Part shown: in pieces, positions 19,431 through 28,000 of the stretch
Layout: every line of letters begins with the position of its first letter
Numbering within the stretch: position 1 is the first letter of the stretch
NCBI RefSeq assembly: GCF_001426375.1
Contig: NZ_LMEO01000016.1
Coordinates: forward strand, 31,901-95,900
Reading direction: 5' to 3'
DNA from: Paenibacillus sp. Root444D2
Lineage (GTDB): Bacteria > Bacillota > Bacilli > Paenibacillales > NBRC-103111
Length of the DNA stretch: 64,000 nucleotides
Program-made: the position numbers and the translations under genes
Notes under the pieces: model-generated
Database searches by the model: none
What the model saw: only the letters and a program-made list of their open reading frames with translations
What the model was told of the DNA's origin: nothing

Positions 19431-19510
19431 GTGAGTTTGCAGCCTTACCTCTTTTGGTGAGTTTGCAGCTTTACCTCTTTTGGTGACTTTGCAGGCCTTA
19501 CCTCTACTGG
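19431..19510. repeat. Three 26-bp tandem repeats after helD
   Basis: Units starting at 19431, 19457 and 19483 repeat GTGAGTTTGCAGC followed by a TTACCTCTTTTG-like end. The first starts one base after the helD stop codon. The third is slightly diverged and 28 bp long. Confidence 0.8.
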
Positions 19511-19626
19511 AACTATGAAAGAGGTGAGGTTATGTTCTTTATGAGGTATCTTAAATTGGGATCAATCGTCATATATGCTCAATAAAGGTTGCAGGATGAA
19601 TGAATCCGCATTTGCGGCTGAATGAT

Positions 19627-19810
19627 GTTGTAAAAAGTGCAACAATTGCTGCCTAAATCACGCCTCTCTCCCTTCGTTGTTGCATAATGTACAACAATTT
19701 TGTCCGATACAGGTCATTTCGCACCAAATGGACTCGGGAATGTTGTACAGACTGCAACAACAAGTTGCAAAATATCCTTTAGGCGTGTGAATTGTTGCGG
19801 AAAATACAAC
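19627..19810. repeat. Four-hairpin dispersed element, copy B (subfamily II)
   Basis: This 184-bp element has outer hairpins GTTGTAAAAAGTGCAACAAT (19627-19646) and ATTGTTGCGGAAAATACAAC (19791-19810), which form imperfect inverted ends. Internal hairpins lie at 19676-19697 and 19741-19759. Its left end is identical to the reverse complement of the right end of copy D (41258-41277), and the two align along their length in opposite orientation. The rest of 19511-20285 holds a terminator-like hairpin, a decayed small gene and the regulator's promoter. Confidence 0.8.
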
Positions 19811-19865
19811 AATTCCGTCCCACAGCAACTTTTTACCATGGAAAAAGGAGCTTCACATAAGGAAT

Positions 19866-19900
19866 AACCCTTCTGCAAGGTTTGCAAAAGGGTTATTTTT
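19866..19900. terminator. Terminator-like hairpin
   Basis: AACCCTTCTGCAA (19866-19878) pairs with TTGCAAAAGGGTT (19882-19894) with one mismatch, followed by a T-rich run. No intact gene ends just before it on the plus strand; on the minus strand it would follow the decayed gene at 19905-20080. Confidence 0.6.
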
Positions 19901-19904
19901 ATTT

Positions 19905-20080
19905 TTATCCAATCAGTTCTCCGCTTTCGCCTGCTCCTGCATTCTCAAAAGGATCGAATAGGCTTACGACGATGGCGACATGGCGGTTGATTTGAACATG
20001 TGGAATTACGAGTAATCGCAAGTTGAAGCGAGATCCATATCAGCTACTCATCCAGCATGAAGACCTCGTGTATCTGTCAT
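19905..20080 (-). pseudogene. Possible decayed small gene
   Basis: On the minus strand GGGAGG precedes an ATG at 20080 that opens MTDTRGLHAG and stops at 20048. Past further stops, another frame (20039 to 19905) reads 44 residues with protein-like composition (for example RLLVIPHVQINRHVAIVV) and ends just before a terminator. The layout of ribosome binding site, broken frame and terminator suggests a small gene inactivated by a frameshift. I do not recognise the family. Confidence 0.25.
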
Positions 20081-20243
20081 ATTTCCTCCCTTCGGATAAA
20101 GTCCAAAAAACATAAACAATATATACTATATAACAAATTATTATAAATGAATAGAATACATAAATTTCTTTTTATCATACGGGGTTTTGACAGAAATGGT
20201 TTGGAAATGCTTAAGGCAATATGCTATATTTGATATGAGATCT

Positions 20244-20257
20244 TTATAACTATATAT
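20244..20257. promoter_or_regulatory. Candidate operator before the GntR/LacI regulator
   Basis: TTATAACTATATAT is a near-palindrome (TTATA-N4-TATA). Its first 13 bases recur, inverted, 1.3 kb away before the mannosidase gene. It suggests autoregulation. Confidence 0.45.
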
Positions 20258-20285
20258 GAGAGTAATCTTGGAGGCTTGTAGTAGG

Positions 20286-21428
20286 ATGAGCACAGACAGG
20301 GAACCGCTATATATTCAGATTCAAAACCATTTTAAAGAACTGATCAGCTCTAGAAAATTGCAAGAAGACGACAAGATTCCGACCGAGAAGGAAATTCTCG
20401 AACAGTTTAATGTAAGCCGGATCACGGTAGCCAACGCGTTGAATGAGCTTGCTCGGGAAGGTTGGATTTACCGCATTCCGGGGCGGGGGACCTTTGTTAA
20501 GGGTATTCCAGAAACTTATATTCCAACTGCGAAGACAGTTGCCGTTCAAACGCCGTCCGTTAATCACTCGGATCGTCCGAAGATCGGGCTTATTTTTCCA
20601 TTCGTTGATGATTTTTTTGCTATCCGGTTGATCCGGGGCATTACTTCCGTTCTTGAGAATAGCGGCTACGCGCTGCTAATGATGTTCTCTTTCAATTCAA
20701 AGGAGCGGGAAAAGGAAATCATTCGGGATTTGAAAGATAAAGTAGCTGGCCTGATCATTTTTCCAGTGGATGCTGAAGTCTATAATGAGGAAATCATTAC
20801 ACTCAAAATGACGGACTATCCTTTTGTCCTCATTGACAGATATTTGCCTGGCGTGGAGACGAACACGGTTTATTCCGACAGCGCGCTGGCAGCTAAACTG
20901 GCTGTAGATCACTTGTGGGACCTTGGTCACCGCAACATCGCAATTTGTTCCGATTCGCCTCAACCCACGGTATCCGTGGAAGATCGGGTGAATGGCTACA
21001 TCAGCGCACTCAGGGATAAAGGCGAGATGATCAACCCGGCCTTATTCTTGACGGATTTTGCATCCCCGCTTTCATCTGTTAATCAAGAGCACCCTTTATA
21101 TCGGTTTATCAAGAACCGGATGGCAACCGCATACATTGCGCTGAACGGAAACCTAGGTGTACATATTTTGTCCATCGCCAAGCGTGAAGGGCTCCGCGTG
21201 CCGGAAGATTTGTCCATCGTGACCTTTGATAATCCGAGTCCGATGATGGATGAGCTAAGTCTGTTCACATATATCGACCAAAACGAGGGCGAAATAGGGG
21301 CTAGGGCTGGAGAACTGATTATGGACACTATAAAAGGGAATCGAACTCAACTTAAAAATAGCAGAGTGGTCTTGGAGCCGAGATTGGTTATCAAACAGAC
21401 ATCGGGTCCAGTACTTCCGCAAGAATAA
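20286..21428 (+). CDS. GntR-type HTH / LacI-type sensor transcription regulator
   Basis: This 380-residue regulator has a GntR winged-helix domain (about residues 1-72: PLYIQIQNHFKELI, KIPTEKEILEQFNVSRITV, GWIYRIPGRGTFVKG). A LacI/periplasmic-binding-like sugar sensor domain (about 90-370: RPKIGLIFPFVDDFF, DHLWDLGHRNIAI, YIALNGNLGVHIL) follows. This architecture is that of AraR-like regulators, where sugar binding releases DNA. ATG at 20286 was chosen because GGAGG lies 11 nt upstream; an in-frame ATG at 20256 has none. The alpha-mannosidase gene starts 191 bp downstream behind a terminator, and both share a 13-bp motif. A role in controlling mannoside use is inferred. Confidence 0.88.
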   Translation: MSTDREPLYIQIQNHFKELISSRKLQEDDKIPTEKEILEQFNVSRITVANALNELAREGWIYRIPGRGTFVKGIPETYIPTAKTVAVQTPSVNHSDRPKIGLIFPFVDDFFAIRLIRGITSVLENSGYALLMMFSFNSKEREKEIIRDLKDKVAGLIIFPVDAEVYNEEIITLKMTDYPFVLIDRYLPGVETNTVYSDSALAAKLAVDHLWDLGHRNIAICSDSPQPTVSVEDRVNGYISALRDKGEMINPALFLTDFASPLSSVNQEHPLYRFIKNRMATAYIALNGNLGVHILSIAKREGLRVPEDLSIVTFDNPSPMMDELSLFTYIDQNEGEIGARAGELIMDTIKGNRTQLKNSRVVLEPRLVIKQTSGPVLPQE

Positions 21429-21440
21429 GAGAACGAATGA

Positions 21441-21478
21441 GACTGATCGTTGGCATTGCAGCCGAGGTCAGTTTTTTT
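21441..21478 (+). terminator. Terminator of regulator gene
   Basis: GACTGATC (21441-21448) pairs with GGTCAGTT (21466-21473) through one G-U pair, followed by a T run. Confidence 0.6.
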
Positions 21479-21538
21479 GCTTGTATTTTTCTTCTTAAAA
21501 CATTGAAATAATTGATATATATGATATATTTATTAGTG

Positions 21539-21553
21539 TTATATAGTTATAAT
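21539..21553 (+). promoter_or_regulatory. Candidate operator/-10 of alpha-mannosidase
   Basis: TTATATAGTTATAA (21539-21552) is a dyad (TTATA-N4-TATAA) overlapping a TATAAT at 21548-21553. Bases 21540-21552 are the exact reverse complement of 20244-20256. Confidence 0.45.
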
Positions 21554-21619
21554 CAAACCAAGGCGTATAACAATAAACATTATCTTCAAGCATAATGATC
21601 GAAGGATGGTGCAGCCTAT

Positions 21620-24600
21620 ATGCCATACACCCCAATAAAGCTGGAAACCCTTAAGCAAACGCTAGATCGAATCGAAAATCATATTTACCTGCCGGTAGCT
21701 CCTCTTTCGGCCATCGCATACGTAACGAAGGAGCCCGTAACCTTCGAGCAAAGAATGTCGGGACAGTGTCTTGAAGTTCGCCCGGGAGAGAAATGGGGAG
21801 AACTGTGGGACTGTGCCTGGTTTCATTTCCAGGGTCAAGTGCCGCGAGAGGCTGCGGGAAGCAAGGTCGTGCTGCTGATTGATGTCAACGGAGAGCTATG
21901 TCTTGTCGATGAGGAAGGAACACCGACGCAAGGGCTCACAAACGTGAACTCGGAGTTTGACTTAACGCTTGGCTTGCCTGGCAAACGGGTCGTGCAGGTC
22001 GTATCTACCGCAACGGGGGAAGAAGTTATCGATCTCTGGGCTGACGCTGGCAATAACGATTTGTTTGGGCGTTACCGGAGCGGAACGCTGAAGGAGGCTC
22101 AAATAGCCATCTGCAGTGAGGAAACGAGACAGCTATTTTACGATTATGAGGTGCTGTTCGATCTGGCCAAGCATCTTGAGGATCAATCAGCAAGAAGAGC
22201 ACGTATCCTTCAGGCCCTTTATGACGTTCATCTATTGCTCAGGGATATGTGCGATGAGAACGTGGCGCAGGCTAGACGTATTCTAGCTCCGTCATTAAGC
22301 AAGCAGGGCGGGGATCCAACACTGACGGCTACTGCAATTGGTCATGCGCATATCGATCTGGCGTGGCTGTGGCCTATTCGTGAGACTTACCGCAAAGGGG
22401 CTCGGACTTTTGCCACTGCACTGCGGATGATGGAGCAGTATCCCGATTATGTATTCGGAGCCAGTCAGCCTCAATTATACGAGTGGATCAAGCAGCAGCA
22501 TCCGAAGTTATACGCTCAGGTCAAAGAACGCATAGCGGAAGGACGCTGGGAAGTGCAAGGTGCCATGTGGGTTGAGCCGGATTCCAACATTGCGGGAGGA
22601 GAAGCGCTTGTAAGGCAAATCCTCTTAGGGAAACGTTTTTTCCAGCAGGAATTCGGTCAAGATATGAAGATGCTATGGGTTCCCGATATCTTTGGTTATT
22701 CGGCTAGCTTGCCGCAGCTTCTGCAGAAGTCTGGGGTAGATTATGTGATGACGCAGAAGCTGTCCTGGAACGTTCATAATGATCATCCGCATCATACGTT
22801 TTTCTGGGAAGGACTTGACGGAAGCCGCGTGTTGACGCATTTGCCGCCAGAAGATACCTACAATGGCCCTGCGCTGCCAAGGTCGATTCTCAAAGCCGAA
22901 AGGGATTACTTGGATAAAAACGTATCCGACCATTGCCTTGTCGTGTTCGGAATCGGAGACGGCGGCGGCGGACCAGGAGAAGAGCACTTAGAGCGCCTTC
23001 AGCGCGAGCAAAATCTACAAGGGCTTATCCCGGTGAAACAGGAGCCTGCCCTGAACTTTTTTGAGAAGCTGGCTATGAATAAAGAGAAGTATAAGACGTG
23101 GAAAGGTGAGCTCTACCTAGAGAAGCACCAAGGGACGTTCACCAGTCAGGCTCGCAATAAACGATTTAACCGGAAAATTGAGAAGGCGTTGAGAGAGCTG
23201 GAATTCGCTGCTTCTCTTCATTTCACGTACGGCAACGAATATCCGTCCGAGGAGCTTGAAACGATCTGGAAGGAAGTGCTTTTGTACCAATTCCACGATA
23301 TTTTGCCTGGTTCTTCTATTAAGCGTGTATTCGATGAATCCCTTGCACGATACGAAATTTTACTAGCTAGAGTAACGGAGCTAACCGATCAAATGTACCG
23401 CGGCTTTGCATCCTCCATAGGGACGCAGGGAGCAGAACGTCCGATGGTCATCTTCAACTCCCTTCCATGGGAGCGCCGCGAATGGATGCAGTTGGACAAT
23501 GAATGGATGCAGGTAACGATTCCTGCAATGGGCTATCAGGTTATAGATTCGGCTGCTTTATCTCTTGTATCATCATTCGAAGTAACGTCAATGAGCGATA
23601 CACTAGAGAACGAATTGATCAAGATTGCGTTTGGTGCGGACGGAAGCATTCTTTCGATCTTGGATAAAGAGTTGGGTCGTGAAGTAGTCGCTGCCGGTGA
23701 AGCAGGGAACGTGTTATCCATTTATCATGATGACGGCGATGCTTGGGATTTCCCTGAAGATTATGCGGGAACGAAGCCTGCGCAGATGAAGCTTGTGCAA
23801 TCGAAAGCTTACGTCAACGGACCCAAAGCAGTGGTTGAGCAGGAGTATCACTACGGCAAGTCAGTACTCACACAGAAAGTTATTCTGACGGCGGGCAGCA
23901 AACGAATCGATTTTGAAACGGATGTCGACTGGCAGGAAGATAGCAAAATGCTGCGAGCGTCTTTCCCAGTCAACGTGTATGCCGATCAAGTGAATTGCGA
24001 AATTCAATTTGGTCATCTCAAAAGACAGACTCACCAAAATACGTTGTGGGATTACGCTAAGGACGAAATTTGCGCTCATCAATGGATCGATCTTTCCCAA
24101 CCGGACTTTGGTGTCGCTCTTTTGAACGATTGCAAGTATGGTTATAGTGTTAAAGGCAACGTTATGGATATTAACTTACTTCGCAGTCCATCGTACCCCG
24201 ATCCAACTTGCGACAGGGCGCGCCATCAGTTCGTATACGCCATATTGCCGCATGAAGGGGATTTCATTGAGGCGGAAGTCTACAAGCAAGGCTATGAATT
24301 AAATGCTCCGATATCCGCGGTTCTGGCTAGCGCAGAAGAAGGCGGACTGCCGAAGAAGTATTCCGGTTTTGAGATTGAAGGCGCCAAAGTCATGATTGAA
24401 GCGGTGAAAAAAGCGGAGGACGAAGACGCTCTCGTAGTTCGGCTTTACGAAACGTCGGGAGCGAATGGTGATATCAAGCTTTCGGTTCATCTTCCTCACC
24501 GAGAGGCAGTGCTAGCAGATTTGATGGAAAACCCATTAGAGTCGCTGAGCGGCGATGAAGGACACTACCAGCTTTCCTTTACACCGTTCGAGATTAAAAC

Positions 24601-24625
24601 CGTACTCATCCGCTTGTTACATTAA
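21620..24625 (+). CDS. Alpha-mannosidase, glycoside hydrolase family 38
   Basis: This 1001-residue enzyme belongs to the GH38 zinc-dependent retaining alpha-mannosidases. The zinc-binding motif HAHIDLAWLWP (H242-H244-D246) opens the catalytic domain. WVEPDSNIAGGE and WVPDIFGYSASLPQLL follow, with D356 as the expected nucleophile, and a later histidine lies in FHDILPGSS. Residues 1-230 form the N-terminal beta domain, and the C-terminal 450 residues the beta-sandwich. There is no signal peptide, so it acts in the cytoplasm on imported oligosaccharides. No transporter or phosphotransferase gene lies beside it. Expression is probably controlled by the upstream GntR/LacI protein. The ribosome binding site (GAAGGATGG) is modest. 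Confidence 0.93.
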   Translation: MPYTPIKLETLKQTLDRIENHIYLPVAPLSAIAYVTKEPVTFEQRMSGQCLEVRPGEKWGELWDCAWFHFQGQVPREAAGSKVVLLIDVNGELCLVDEEGTPTQGLTNVNSEFDLTLGLPGKRVVQVVSTATGEEVIDLWADAGNNDLFGRYRSGTLKEAQIAICSEETRQLFYDYEVLFDLAKHLEDQSARRARILQALYDVHLLLRDMCDENVAQARRILAPSLSKQGGDPTLTATAIGHAHIDLAWLWPIRETYRKGARTFATALRMMEQYPDYVFGASQPQLYEWIKQQHPKLYAQVKERIAEGRWEVQGAMWVEPDSNIAGGEALVRQILLGKRFFQQEFGQDMKMLWVPDIFGYSASLPQLLQKSGVDYVMTQKLSWNVHNDHPHHTFFWEGLDGSRVLTHLPPEDTYNGPALPRSILKAERDYLDKNVSDHCLVVFGIGDGGGGPGEEHLERLQREQNLQGLIPVKQEPALNFFEKLAMNKEKYKTWKGELYLEKHQGTFTSQARNKRFNRKIEKALRELEFAASLHFTYGNEYPSEELETIWKEVLLYQFHDILPGSSIKRVFDESLARYEILLARVTELTDQMYRGFASSIGTQGAERPMVIFNSLPWERREWMQLDNEWMQVTIPAMGYQVIDSAALSLVSSFEVTSMSDTLENELIKIAFGADGSILSILDKELGREVVAAGEAGNVLSIYHDDGDAWDFPEDYAGTKPAQMKLVQSKAYVNGPKAVVEQEYHYGKSVLTQKVILTAGSKRIDFETDVDWQEDSKMLRASFPVNVYADQVNCEIQFGHLKRQTHQNTLWDYAKDEICAHQWIDLSQPDFGVALLNDCKYGYSVKGNVMDINLLRSPSYPDPTCDRARHQFVYAILPHEGDFIEAEVYKQGYELNAPISAVLASAEEGGLPKKYSGFEIEGAKVMIEAVKKAEDEDALVVRLYETSGANGDIKLSVHLPHREAVLADLMENPLESLSGDEGHYQLSFTPFEIKTVLIRLLH

Positions 24626-24658
24626 GTGCCGAGCTAGCTCTTCCAAATATATCGATAC

Positions 24659-24710
24659 CAAAGAGCCCGATAACCGCGTTTCACTAGAAACGAGATGACC
24701 GGGCTCTTTG
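24659..24710. terminator. Terminator of alpha-mannosidase
   Basis: CAAAGAGCCCG (24659-24669) pairs with CGGGCTCTTTG (24700-24710), with an inner CGTTTC/GAAACG stem. The structure is symmetric and can also act on the minus strand, past the small gene at 24747. Confidence 0.75.
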
Positions 24711-24746
24711 TGTTGGTCCCTCTTTCGACGGGAGAGGGGGAGTTAC

Positions 24747-24872
24747 TTACTTCTTGTGTTCCGCTTCATATTCACTGGCGAATTCCTCCAGAGACTTCAC
24801 CTTACCATGTGGATGCTGAGCTTGTTTGCGGCTTTTCCATGCTGCTTCATCGCGGCGTTTCGAGTGGCTCAT
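24747..24872 (-). CDS. Small basic protein, 41 residues, unknown function
   Basis: The product starts MSHSKRRDEAAWKSRKQ and ends in a charged helix EEFASEYEAEHKK. It is hydrophilic and rich in Lys, Arg, His and Glu, with a central HPHGKVKS motif. It looks like the very short conserved proteins found in Bacillus and Paenibacillus genomes, but I cannot name the family with certainty. TAGGAGG lies about 9 nt before the ATG, which supports a real gene. The frame is also open upstream, but the longer product lacks a ribosome binding site. It lies downstream of gltB on the same strand, past that gene's terminator. Confidence 0.65.
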   Translation of the reverse strand: MSHSKRRDEAAWKSRKQAQHPHGKVKSLEEFASEYEAEHKK

Positions 24873-24968
24873 AGCTAAAAACCTCCTATGGTATGCGGAT
24901 GGGTGCTGCATTAAATAAAATGCGATGGTTGAGCTTATTTTATGCACCGATGCAAACTCTTTCCATGA

Positions 24969-25010
24969 AAAAAAGCTCCACAAGACCAGCGAAGGTCCTG
25001 TGGAGCTTTT
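24969..25010 (-). terminator. Terminator of gltB
   Basis: On the minus strand AAAAGCTCCACAGGACC pairs with GGTCTTGTGGAGCTTTT (one G-U pair) around a 6-nt loop and continues into T residues. It begins 8 bp after the gltB stop. Confidence 0.88.
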
Positions 25011-25017
25011 GGATGAT

Positions 25018-28000
25018 CTATTCCGTAGCAACGGATTGGTCAGCTTGCATGTTGACCGGGGAGATACGGATGAAGTTAGCTTCAAGATTGCTTAGCAAAC
25101 CTTCGATTTTTGCAGCTGCATCGGATTGACCGGATTTAGCAAGCTCAGCGTGGTAAGCTGTGAGCAATTCAGTAAGATCTTTTTTACTTTGTACGCCAAT
25201 GGTTTCAAGTTTTACTTTCGCGCCTTTGGCAATACGACGTTCGATTGCTGCTTGATCTAGACCCATTTCTGGAACAAGACGTTGGTAGATCACGCCGCCT
25301 GTCATACCAGCGCAAATCCATGGACCTGGATCGCCCATAACCACGGCACGGCCGTTAGTCATGTACTCGAACGCGAAGCCTTTGAGGTTCGCACGAGCGG
25401 CAAGTCCGCCAAGCTCATCACGAAGTGGAGTTGTAATCTCTCCACCGAATACAACGTCTGCACCAGAGAAACGGATACAAGCACGTGTATCTGCGCTGCC
25501 TTGAATCAAGAATAAGCCTTTCTGTGCGCCGTAACCAAACGATTTACCAACGCTGCCGTTGATGAAGGTGTTGTTTTTGCCAAGTGATTTAACAATGGCA
25601 ACTTTACCACCGAAGGCCATTTTACCAAGACCATCCTCAGCGCCGCCGTGAACAGTAATGTCTACTCCGCGAGCATTGAAGGCAGCCAGACCGTTTCCTG
25701 GTACGGAACCGTCGATCAAGTTCAGCGCAACTGTCGGTAATTCATCGTAGCTGCCGTCGAAACGATCTCTTACGCGATGGCTGGAGTAACGAGCTCCCAG
25801 AATACGGGACTCGGCGTCCACTTTGGACCAGTTGCGTACGATTGGAGCATCAAGAGCCAAAGATTCTGGGAAGAATTCTAGGCCTTCTGCACCTGCAGCG
25901 ATTCGGATATCGGATGATACAGCTGCTTCTTCCATTGCTCTTTCAGCATCAGAGATGAACTGAAGTGGAGCCGGACGAAGAATGTCAGATAGATCGATGC
26001 GCTCCAAGTGGCTGATTTGCTCAAGCAAGTCAGAACGGCCTACGAGATCTTGCAAGCTGTTGAAACCAAGGGAAGCGACAACTTCGCGTACTTCTTCACC
26101 AATACCGCCAAACAAACGAACCAAGCTGTCAACAGCTACGTCGAATTGACGAGGTACGAAACGGCGAAGCCCTTTTTCTTCCGCTTCTTCCATGGAATCG
26201 ATTTGTGTAGCAATACCAACATGACAAGTATCTAAGTGACAGCCGCGGCAAGTTGTACAGCCGATCGATTGCATCGCGATACTACCGAAACCTGCACGGT
26301 TCGCACCGAGCATAACCATTTTAACAACGTCAGAACCTGATTTCAGACCGCCATCGGACCACAGCTCAACGCGGTGACGAAGACCAGCTTCAATCAAAGC
26401 AACGTGAGCAAGCTTCGTACCGATCTCCGTAGGAAGACCAACGTGCGTCAAGGAGTGAATACGAGCCGCACCTGTACCACCGTCAAAACCGGAAAGCGTA
26501 ATTACGTCAGCGCCTGCTTTCGCTACACCGACCGCAATCGTACCGATACCTGGTACAACCGGGATTTTAACAATGATTTTCGCTTTACGACCGCTACCTT
26601 CTTTAAGCTCGGAAATGATTTGCGCCAAATCCTCGATCGAGTAGATATCATGGTTGTTAGAAGGAGAGATCAGGTCAGAACCAATGGTTGCGTTACGAGC
26701 AGCAGCGATTTTCGCTGTTACTTTGGATCCTGGCAAGTGACCGCCTTCACCCGGTTTAGCCCCTTGACCGATTTTGATCTCAAGGAAAGCAACCGCGTTA
26801 GCTAGTTCTACGTTAACACCGAAACGTCCGGATGCGACTTGCGCACCGCGCGTTTTTTTGTAACGGCCGAGCATATCTTTAATCTCTCCGCCCTCGCCGT
26901 TCATGGTAACCATGTTCAGGCGTTCGCCGGCTTCAGCGTAGGCACGGAAAGCTGTTTCATTTTGTGAACCGAATGACATCGAAGAAATCAACATCGGCAA
27001 GGAATGACCGCCAATGGAGATATCAACTTGTGACGGATCGAGTGCCTTACGGCCTTCGCTCAGTGCTTTGTTAATGTTGAATCCAGCAATATGACGAATG
27101 GAAATCGGGTTCTTCTTCTCTTCTTCACGCAGTTTATCGCGGTAGTCGCTATAAGGAGCAGCGCCGGAAGCGGCGTCGCCTAATGCTTTCCACATACGTT
27201 GGAAGAAACGGAAGTTTTTCGCTGCTTTTGCTTTTGGATTTGTGTAGTCTGTATAACGTAATTCGGCATCAGCTTCGAGTTGGGCAAAGCCAGTTCCCGC
27301 TTTTTCGCTGCCGAGGTAGTTCACGATATCTAATACTTCAGCAACTTCCGGATGGAAGCCGATGGAGGAGAAGAAGCGTGTGTAACCGCGAAGCTCATGA
27401 GTACCGATCGTGGAAATAACTTTCTCAAGACCTTTCGTCAGTGCTGCATACACTTTACGTGCTGCTGCAGCATTGCCTTCTTTATCAGAAGCTGTTGAGA
27501 ACAACAGGTATGGTGAGATAACGTCTGCGCCAAGACCGCAAGCAACAGCGATATCATGCAAGCTGCGAATTGCAGCGGAACGCAGGACCAAAGTAACATG
27601 GCGGCGCAAGTTGTCGCCGAAACCGAGCTTTTCCGCACGAAGTGCGATATCGATTTTGGAAACAGCAAGATGCGGCTCAAGCCACAAACGGTCATTTTGA
27701 TGAGCTTCTGCATCGTCAAGAACGATCAGTGCAGCGCCATTGCGGGCAGCAGCGATAGCAGCAGCAGCTAGAGCGTCCAAGCCATCGCTTAGAGAAGTTC
27801 CGCGAGCGAAAGTACTGGAAAGCACGGCTACAGCATTGTCTCCTTGTGCACGGAACAGAGCCAACAATTGCTCATAAGAAGGTTGTGACAGGTGCTCTTC
27901 GCTATCTACGCCATTCGTACCTTCGAGTACAAGTGGAGCTAGAAGCTCAAGACGCAGGTTGTTATCTACTTGAGCATAAACAGGAGTACGAGTACCGGCA

